64,000 nt of DNA, taken from positions 620,001 to 684,000 of the forward strand of contig NZ_JHVC01000001.1 of assembly GCF_000619945.1 (NCBI RefSeq), in the 5' to 3' direction. Within the stretch, counting starts at the first letter, position 1. Every line of letters begins with the position of its first letter. The stretch comes from Clostridium lundense DSM 17049 (lineage in GTDB: Bacteria > Bacillota > Clostridia > Clostridiales > Clostridiaceae). The notes below the pieces were generated by a model, which worked only from the letters and a program-made list of their open reading frames with translations, was not told the origin of the DNA and ran no database searches. Shown piece after piece: positions 58,630 through 64,000 of this stretch. The translations under genes were made by a program, and so were the position numbers.

Positions 58630-59838
58630 ATGAAGATTTTAGTTCAAAAGTTTGGAGGAACATCTGTTTCAACTCATGAAAGAAGAATAATGGTTATAGA
58701 TAAAATTATAAAAGCTCAAAAAGAAGGATATTCACCAGTAGTAGTAGTATCAGCTATGGGACGAAAAGGAGAACCTTATGCTACAGATACACTTCTGTCT
58801 TTAGTAAGTAAGAAATTAAAGGATAAAAATCCACTTTCTATAGACTTACTTATGAGTTGTGGAGAAATTATAAGTACTGTAGTAATGACAGATGAGCTTT
58901 TAGAAAAAGGAATTGATGCAGTTCCTATGACTGGTGGACAGGCAGGGATATTTACTGATGATAGTTACAATAATGCTTCAGTAGTAAATTTAGATGGAAG
59001 CAAAGTATTAGAAGTTATAAAACAGGGTAAAATTCCTGTAATAGCAGGATTTCAAGGCTTAAGTGACAAAGGTTTTACTACAACTTTAGGAAGAGGTGGA
59101 AGCGATGTAACTGGTGCTTTACTAGGAGTTTCGCTAAAAGCTGAACAGGTAGAAATATATACAGATGTTGATGGTATAATGACTGCAGACCCTAGAATTG
59201 TTTCAGATGCATCTTTAATAGAAGAAATTAGCTATAATGAGGTATTCCAATTTGCAGATCAAGGTGCAAAAGTGGTACATCCTAGAGCAATAGAAATAGC
59301 TATGAAAGAAAATATTCCATTAGTTATAAAAAATACATTAAGCAATTGTAAAGGAACAATGATTAATAATATTGGAGATATAAATTTAGATAATATTATT
59401 ACTGGTATTACTCATATGAGCAATAGAATTCAAATTAAGGTATCACAAAATGAAAATAAGAATAATACTAACTATACTACATTATTAGGAACTTTGGCAG
59501 ACAATTCTATAAGTATAGATTTAATAAATGTATTTCCTGAAGAAAGTATCTTTACAATAGATGGTAAAGACTATGATAAATTTGACAGTATAATGAATGG
59601 TTTGAATTTACATTACTCTCATATTGATAATTGTAGTAAGATAGCTATTATTGGAAGCAGAATGAGAGGAATACCTGGAGTAATGGCAAAAATACTTTAT
59701 TCTCTTAATTCAGAAAATATTAAAGTCCTTCAAACAGCAGATTCACATACAACTATATGGTGTCTTGTAGAAGGGGACTTTACAGAGAAAGCTATAAATG
59801 TATTGCATAAAGTCTTTAAGCTAGGTGAGCATAAATAA
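58630..59838 (+). CDS. dapG: Aspartate kinase (DapG-like)
   Basis: First step from aspartate to lysine, diaminopimelate, threonine and methionine, and in spore formers also to dipicolinate. The 402-residue product has VQKFGGTSVSTHERR near the start, VVSAMGRKGEPY, TTLGRGGSDVTGALLG, EIYTDVDGIMTADPR and two ACT regulatory domains in the C-terminal third. Start is ATG 58630 after GGAGGG; a TTG at 58615 is upstream of the ribosome site. Location after ymxH matches dapG in B. subtilis, although spoVFAB, asd and dapA are missing here. Confidence 0.93.
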   Translation: MKILVQKFGGTSVSTHERRIMVIDKIIKAQKEGYSPVVVVSAMGRKGEPYATDTLLSLVSKKLKDKNPLSIDLLMSCGEIISTVVMTDELLEKGIDAVPMTGGQAGIFTDDSYNNASVVNLDGSKVLEVIKQGKIPVIAGFQGLSDKGFTTTLGRGGSDVTGALLGVSLKAEQVEIYTDVDGIMTADPRIVSDASLIEEISYNEVFQFADQGAKVVHPRAIEIAMKENIPLVIKNTLSNCKGTMINNIGDINLDNIITGITHMSNRIQIKVSQNENKNNTNYTTLLGTLADNSISIDLINVFPEESIFTIDGKDYDKFDSIMNGLNLHYSHIDNCSKIAIIGSRMRGIPGVMAKILYSLNSENIKVLQTADSHTTIWCLVEGDFTEKAINVLHKVFKLGEHK

Positions 59839-59894
59839 TACATGAATATTCTTCTCTCTTATGCACAAAATAAAATATGCTAGGAGGGAAGAAT

Positions 59895-60593
59895 ATGAGT
59901 GATGAAGTTGAAAAAAAAGAAGTTAAAAATGAGTTAAACAATATAAAGGAATTAGGTGTTAGTAATATTCCTAAAACAAATGAAAAAATATATGTGTTAC
60001 CTATAATAGGTCAAATAGAAGGTCACATGGCAGGTCCACCACAAACAAAAAGCACAAAATATGAACATGTGATACCTCAATTAGTAAACATAGAAATGGA
60101 CAGTAATGTTGAGGGAGTGTTAGTAATACTAAATACCGTAGGAGGAGACGTAGAAGCAGGTCTTGCCATTGCAGAAATGATTAAAAGTTTAAGTAAACCA
60201 ACGGTGTCGTTAGTTATAGGAGGTGGTCACTCTATAGGAGTACCTTTAGCTACTTCGGCAGATTATTCTTTTATATCACCATCTGCAACTATGATAGTTC
60301 ATCCTATAAGAATGAATGGTCTTATAATAGGAGTACCACAAACCTTTGAATATTTTAACAAAATGCAAGAGAGAATACTTGAATTTATTGTTAGAACCTC
60401 TAAAATTAAAAGAGAAGCTTTGCAAGAAATGATGATTAAAACTGATAATCTTCTAAATGATATGGGTACTATATTAATAGGAGAGCAAGCGGTTAAATGT
60501 GGTCTCATAGACGATGTAGGTGGCATAAAAGAAGCTCTAAATAAATTAAACAACTTAATAAGTGATAAAAATTTGAAAAAAGAACAGCCATAG
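59895..60593 (+). CDS. tepA: ClpP-family serine protease-like protein TepA (YmfB)
   Basis: A 232-residue ClpP/crotonase-fold protein related to B. subtilis TepA (translocation-enhancing protein). It shows VLVILNTVGGDVEAGLAIAE, GGGHSIGVPLATSADYSF with a nucleophile-like Ser, and IVHPIRMNG with the His. The start is ATG 59895 after AGGAGGG; an upstream ATG at 59877 precedes the ribosome site. The N-terminus is charged and without a signal peptide. Its neighbours ymxH, dapG and spoIIIE fit the B. subtilis order. Confidence 0.9.
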   Translation: MSDEVEKKEVKNELNNIKELGVSNIPKTNEKIYVLPIIGQIEGHMAGPPQTKSTKYEHVIPQLVNIEMDSNVEGVLVILNTVGGDVEAGLAIAEMIKSLSKPTVSLVIGGGHSIGVPLATSADYSFISPSATMIVHPIRMNGLIIGVPQTFEYFNKMQERILEFIVRTSKIKREALQEMMIKTDNLLNDMGTILIGEQAVKCGLIDDVGGIKEALNKLNNLISDKNLKKEQP

Positions 60594-60614
60594 GTTTAAC
60601 CTATGGTTGATTTT
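60588..60614 (+). terminator. Hairpin at the end of tepA
   Basis: CCATAGGTT (60588-60596) and AACCTATGG (60598-60606) overlap the tepA stop codon; the tail TTGATTTT is only partly T, so termination may be weak. Confidence 0.6.
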
Positions 60615-60682
60615 GGTATGGACAAGTCATAGAAGGATAATTAAAATATTATGTAGAAATATTACAAAGGAGGTGATAGTAT

Positions 60683-62917
60683 ATGGGACGAAAGAAAGCA
60701 AAATACAATGCTGATAATGATATAAAGGGAATAATTTCCATTACTTTAGGAATACTGATGTTGATAAGTGTATTTTCTTCATCAAATTCCGGGTTAATTG
60801 GAAGGATGATAAAAAAATTACTTATTGCTGTATTTGGATTAGGGTCTTTTGTTTTTCCATTTTTAATTATTTTTATTGGAATTTGTGTTATATTAAAAAA
60901 AGGAAAGATAAATTTTAATAAGAAATTTTACGGAATAGTTCTTTTTTTACTTAATACACTTTTATGTATTGAAATGGGAGATATATCTATAAGTGATGGA
61001 AATCAAACAGTTTTTGAAGGAATTACAGCTATATATAATTCACAAAGTATGTTACATGGTGGTATAATATGTTATCTTATAGATATACCTTTATATAAGC
61101 TTTTTGGTAAATTGGGGTCCTTTGTTATTTTTATATCTATATACATAATTTCATTTATATTAATAAGTCAAATATCTCTATATACTATAATAGAAAAATT
61201 AAAATTAGAAAGAAAAATTAGTAAAGATAATAAAGAGATAATTTGTGAGGAAAAAGTAGATGAAAAAGAGATAGTTGCTTATGATGTTGAAAGTGAAGAT
61301 GAAAGCAATACTAAAAAGAATAATAAGATTAAAATAATTGATTTTATTAAAAATGGAACTATAGAAAAAGAAGAAGAAGAACATCCTGTTATAGATGTTA
61401 AGTTTAGTAGTGAAAATGTAAAAAGCCATGATAATAAAGTTGATGAGGATATAAATGAAGAACTAGAAAAGGAAATAAGTAAAGGAAATTCTAATTTTAA
61501 TATAGAATATAAATTTCCTAATATGAATTTATTAAATCAAAATATTAGTAGCAAACTAAATAAAGAAGATAAAAAAGGACTTTTAAATAATGCAGGTAAA
61601 TTGGAAGAGACTCTGTCTAGCTTTGGTGTAGAAGCTAAAGTTATACAAGTTACCAAAGGCCCTTCTGTAACTAGATTTGAACTTCAGCCTAGTGCTGGTG
61701 TAAAGGTAAGTAAGATTGTTAATTTAGCAGATGATATAGCACTAAATTTAGCTGCATCTGGAGTTAGAATAGAAGCACCCATACCTGGTAAATCTGCTGT
61801 TGGCATAGAGGTACCTAATAAGGAATTAAGCCCTGTATTTTTAAGAGAAGTATTAGAGTCTGCAGAATTCTCTAATTTTAATAAAAATCTAGCTTTTGCG
61901 CTTGGTAAGGATATTGGAGGTAACTGTGCAGTTTGGGATTTAACAAAAATGCCACACCTTCTTATAGCTGGAGCTACGGGGTCAGGTAAAAGTGTTTGTA
62001 TTAATACTCTCATAATAAGTTTGTTATACAAATATTCTCCTCAAGACGTTAAACTATTAATGGTAGATCCTAAGGTAGTAGAGCTTAACATATACAATGG
62101 TATTCCACACCTTTTAATACCTGTAGTGACAGAACCTAAAAAGGCTGCTGGAGCGTTAAATTGGGCAGTAAATGAAATGACTAGAAGATATAAACTATTT
62201 GCTGAAAATAATGTGAGAAATATAGAAAGTTATAATGAATTATTTGAAAAGGGAAGAATAGAAAGTAAGTTGCCATTAGTGGTTATAATCATAGATGAGT
62301 TAGCAGATTTAATGATGGTTTGTCCAAATGATATTGAGGATTATATTGGACGTTTAGCTCAAATGGCAAGAGCGGCAGGAATGCACTTGGTTATTGCAAC
62401 GCAAAGACCTTCTGTAGATGTTATTACAGGAGTTATAAAAGCTAATATTCCATCAAGAATATCTTTTGCAGTATCTAGTCAGATCGATTCAAGAACTATT
62501 TTGGATATGTCAGGAGCTGAAAAATTATTAGGAAAGGGTGATATGCTTTTTTATCCTACGGGAGAATCAAAGCCTATGAGAATCCAAGGGGCTTTCATAT
62601 CAGAAGAAGAAGTTGAAAAAGTAGTAGATTATATAAAAAATCAACAGTGTAAAGTAGAATATGAAGATAGTATAATAGAGGAGATAAATACTGCTACTCA
62701 AGTTAATGATGATAATAAAGATGAATTGTTAGAAGAAGCTATTAAAATAGTAGTACAAACAGAACAAGCTTCTACATCACTTTTGCAAAGAAGACTTAGA
62801 ATAGGATATAATAGAGCGGCTAGAATTATTGAACAATTAGAAGAAAGAGGAATTATCTCAGGAAAAGACGGTAGTAAACCAAGGCAAGTACTTATAAATA
62901 AAGATGATATAGACTAA
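60683..62917 (+). CDS. spoIIIE: DNA translocase SpoIIIE/FtsK
   Basis: Pumps DNA across the division or sporulation septum. The 744-residue product has four N-terminal transmembrane segments (about 14-165), an acidic linker (about 185-275), then the RecA-like motor. The motor carries Walker A GATGSGKSV near 430, LMVDPKVVELNIYNGIPHL, VVIIIDELADLMMVCP and ATQRPSVDVITGVIKANIPSR. The C-terminal gamma winged helix recognising KOPS/SRS sites is present (STSLLQRRLRIGYNRAARI). ATG 60683 follows GGAGGTG. FtsK is an alternative name; only one such gene is in view. Confidence 0.95.
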   Translation: MGRKKAKYNADNDIKGIISITLGILMLISVFSSSNSGLIGRMIKKLLIAVFGLGSFVFPFLIIFIGICVILKKGKINFNKKFYGIVLFLLNTLLCIEMGDISISDGNQTVFEGITAIYNSQSMLHGGIICYLIDIPLYKLFGKLGSFVIFISIYIISFILISQISLYTIIEKLKLERKISKDNKEIICEEKVDEKEIVAYDVESEDESNTKKNNKIKIIDFIKNGTIEKEEEEHPVIDVKFSSENVKSHDNKVDEDINEELEKEISKGNSNFNIEYKFPNMNLLNQNISSKLNKEDKKGLLNNAGKLEETLSSFGVEAKVIQVTKGPSVTRFELQPSAGVKVSKIVNLADDIALNLAASGVRIEAPIPGKSAVGIEVPNKELSPVFLREVLESAEFSNFNKNLAFALGKDIGGNCAVWDLTKMPHLLIAGATGSGKSVCINTLIISLLYKYSPQDVKLLMVDPKVVELNIYNGIPHLLIPVVTEPKKAAGALNWAVNEMTRRYKLFAENNVRNIESYNELFEKGRIESKLPLVVIIIDELADLMMVCPNDIEDYIGRLAQMARAAGMHLVIATQRPSVDVITGVIKANIPSRISFAVSSQIDSRTILDMSGAEKLLGKGDMLFYPTGESKPMRIQGAFISEEEVEKVVDYIKNQQCKVEYEDSIIEEINTATQVNDDNKDELLEEAIKIVVQTEQASTSLLQRRLRIGYNRAARIIEQLEERGIISGKDGSKPRQVLINKDDID

Positions 62918-62929
62918 GGAGGACAATAC

Positions 62930-64000
62930 ATGAAAAAGTTAAAGTTTGGAGTAGTAAGTTTAGGTTGTGATAAAAATAGGATAGATGCTGAAATTATGAT
63001 AAATAAAATTAGCAAAGACAATGAAATAATTAATGATCCTAGGGAAGCAGATGTAATAATTGTTAATACTTGCGGTTTTATAGAAGATGCTAAACAAGAA
63101 TCAATAAATACTATATTAGAAATGGCAAAATATAAAAGAGGAAATTGTAAAGCACTTGTTGTAACAGGGTGTTTAAGCCAAAGGTATGGTAAAGATCTTC
63201 AGGAACTATTACCAGAAGTTGATATTATGATTGGTGTTAATGATTATGATAAGTTAGGGGAAGCAATAAATGCTGCTGTCCAAAAGAAAGAAAAAACTTA
63301 TTGCTTTAATTATAGCGATAGTATAATAAATGAAGGGGAAAGAGTGTTAACTACTCTTAGTCATTATGCTTATTTAAGAATAGGAGAAGGCTGTGATAAT
63401 TTCTGTACTTATTGTATAATACCACGTATAAGAGGTAAATATAGAAGTAGAAAGATGGAAAATATATTAGCTGAAGCTAAAGCCTTAGCTAAAAAAGGTG
63501 TTAAAGAAATTATATTAGTAGCACAGGATACTACAAGATATGGTATAGATTTATACAATAAAAAGATGTTACCTGAACTGATAAATAAAATATCAGAAAT
63601 AGAGGAAATAGAATGGATTAGAGTTTTATACTGTTACCCTGAAGAAATAGAACAAGAGTTTATAGATGTTATGGCTACTAATGCTAAGGTGTGTAAATAT
63701 TTAGATATGCCAATACAACATATAAGTAATGATGTATTAAAACCTATGGGAAGAAGAGGAAGAAAAGAACAAATTTTAAATACTATAAATAATCTAAGAA
63801 AAAGAATACCTAATATATCTTTAAGAACTTCTTTGATTGTAGGATTTCCAGGTGAGAGTGAAGCTAGTTTTAATGAGTTAAAAGAATTTATTAAGGAAAT
63901 AAGGTTTGAAAAGTTAGGCGTATTTAAGTATTCTCAAGAAGAAAATACTCCAGCTGCAATTATGGAAAACCAAATAGAGGAAAATGTTAAAGAAGAAAGA
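62930..64000 (+). CDS. rimO: Ribosomal protein S12 methylthiotransferase RimO (3' end outside window)
   Basis: Radical SAM enzyme that adds a methylthio group to Asp of ribosomal protein S12. The frame opens at ATG 62930 after AAGGAGG and stays open to the edge, 357 codons. It has the UPF0004 N-terminal domain with VSLGCDKNR (Cys13), NTCGF and TGCLSQ as cluster ligands. The radical SAM motif CDNFCTYC follows near residue 154, with IPRIRGKYRSR after it. CDKNRID separates RimO from MiaB-type enzymes, which have a different N-terminus. It starts 12 bases after spoIIIE; only the C-terminal TRAM part is likely missing. Confidence 0.95.
   Translation, partial: MKKLKFGVVSLGCDKNRIDAEIMINKISKDNEIINDPREADVIIVNTCGFIEDAKQESINTILEMAKYKRGNCKALVVTGCLSQRYGKDLQELLPEVDIMIGVNDYDKLGEAINAAVQKKEKTYCFNYSDSIINEGERVLTTLSHYAYLRIGEGCDNFCTYCIIPRIRGKYRSRKMENILAEAKALAKKGVKEIILVAQDTTRYGIDLYNKKMLPELINKISEIEEIEWIRVLYCYPEEIEQEFIDVMATNAKVCKYLDMPIQHISNDVLKPMGRRGRKEQILNTINNLRKRIPNISLRTSLIVGFPGESEASFNELKEFIKEIRFEKLGVFKYSQEENTPAAIMENQIEENVKEER

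Noticed and set aside
1..64000. tRNA or rRNA genes, CRISPR arrays, toxin-antitoxin pairs, phage or transposase genes
   Set aside because: Looked for by eye throughout; no tRNA T-loop arms with matching stems, no regular spaced repeats, and no such protein families were found.

Overview
The window is an AT-rich (roughly 30% GC) stretch of a chromosome from an endospore-forming Firmicute, most likely Clostridium sensu stricto. The evidence is the A/T-biased codon use, strong AAGGAGG-type ribosome binding sites, frequent TTG/GTG starts, and the sporulation genes spoVM, ylbJ, spoVS, ymxH and a spoIIIE-type translocase. They sit among housekeeping genes in the order usual for Clostridia. I cannot name the species from the sequence alone. 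No rRNA, tRNA, CRISPR array, prophage or intact insertion sequence was seen.

Layout. 1-5.5 kb: end of rpe, thiN, an accessory pair of membrane-protein genes, a micro-operon with a 53-residue membrane protein and the 23-residue SpoVM (both very short), divergent rpmB, and yloU-fakA. 5.5-9.6 kb: recG, a 470-base interval holding a structured transcript with an 18-codon ORF, then rsmD, coaD and a coiled-coil gene. 9.6-12 kb, minus strand: ylbJ and tmcAL. 12.3-18.7 kb: pta-ackA (acetate/ATP), yceD-rpmF, plsX-acpP (phospholipid/fatty acid), rnc and an Elp3-like radical SAM gene. 18.8-30.5 kb: spoVS, a repeat-bearing gap, a 32-residue membrane peptide, smc, ftsY, ylxM-ffh, rpsP-khpA, rimM-trmD-rplS, lepB, rbgA, rnhB. 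30.5-37 kb: yraN (minus strand), comM, dprA, topA, codY.

37-46.5 kb: rpsB-tsf, pyrH-frr, uppS-cdsA, an AI-2E-family permease gene, dxr, rseP, ispG. These join translation and ribosome recycling to isoprenoid, phospholipid and envelope functions. 46.5-54.7 kb: a 403-base leader region with a promoter and terminator, then rimP-nusA-rnpM-ylxQ-infB-rbfA-nrnA-truB-ribF and rpsO. 54.8-64 kb: pnp, an M16 peptidase gene, ymxH, an aspartate kinase gene, tepA, a spoIIIE/ftsK gene and the 5' part of rimO.

Most genes are ordinary core genes. The more unusual signals lie between them: the spoVM micro-operon, the structured locus between recG and rsmD, leader RNAs that look like attenuators or switches (rpsB, rimP-nusA, rplS, rpsO, rpmB), hairpins that cover ribosome binding sites (ylbJ, ylxM, the 18-codon ORF), a palindromic operator candidate at the plsX promoter, and the absence of polC between ispG and rimP. 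I see no convincing wholly new multi-gene system. The best candidates for something undescribed are the recG-rsmD structured locus and the membrane-protein pair beside spoVM.
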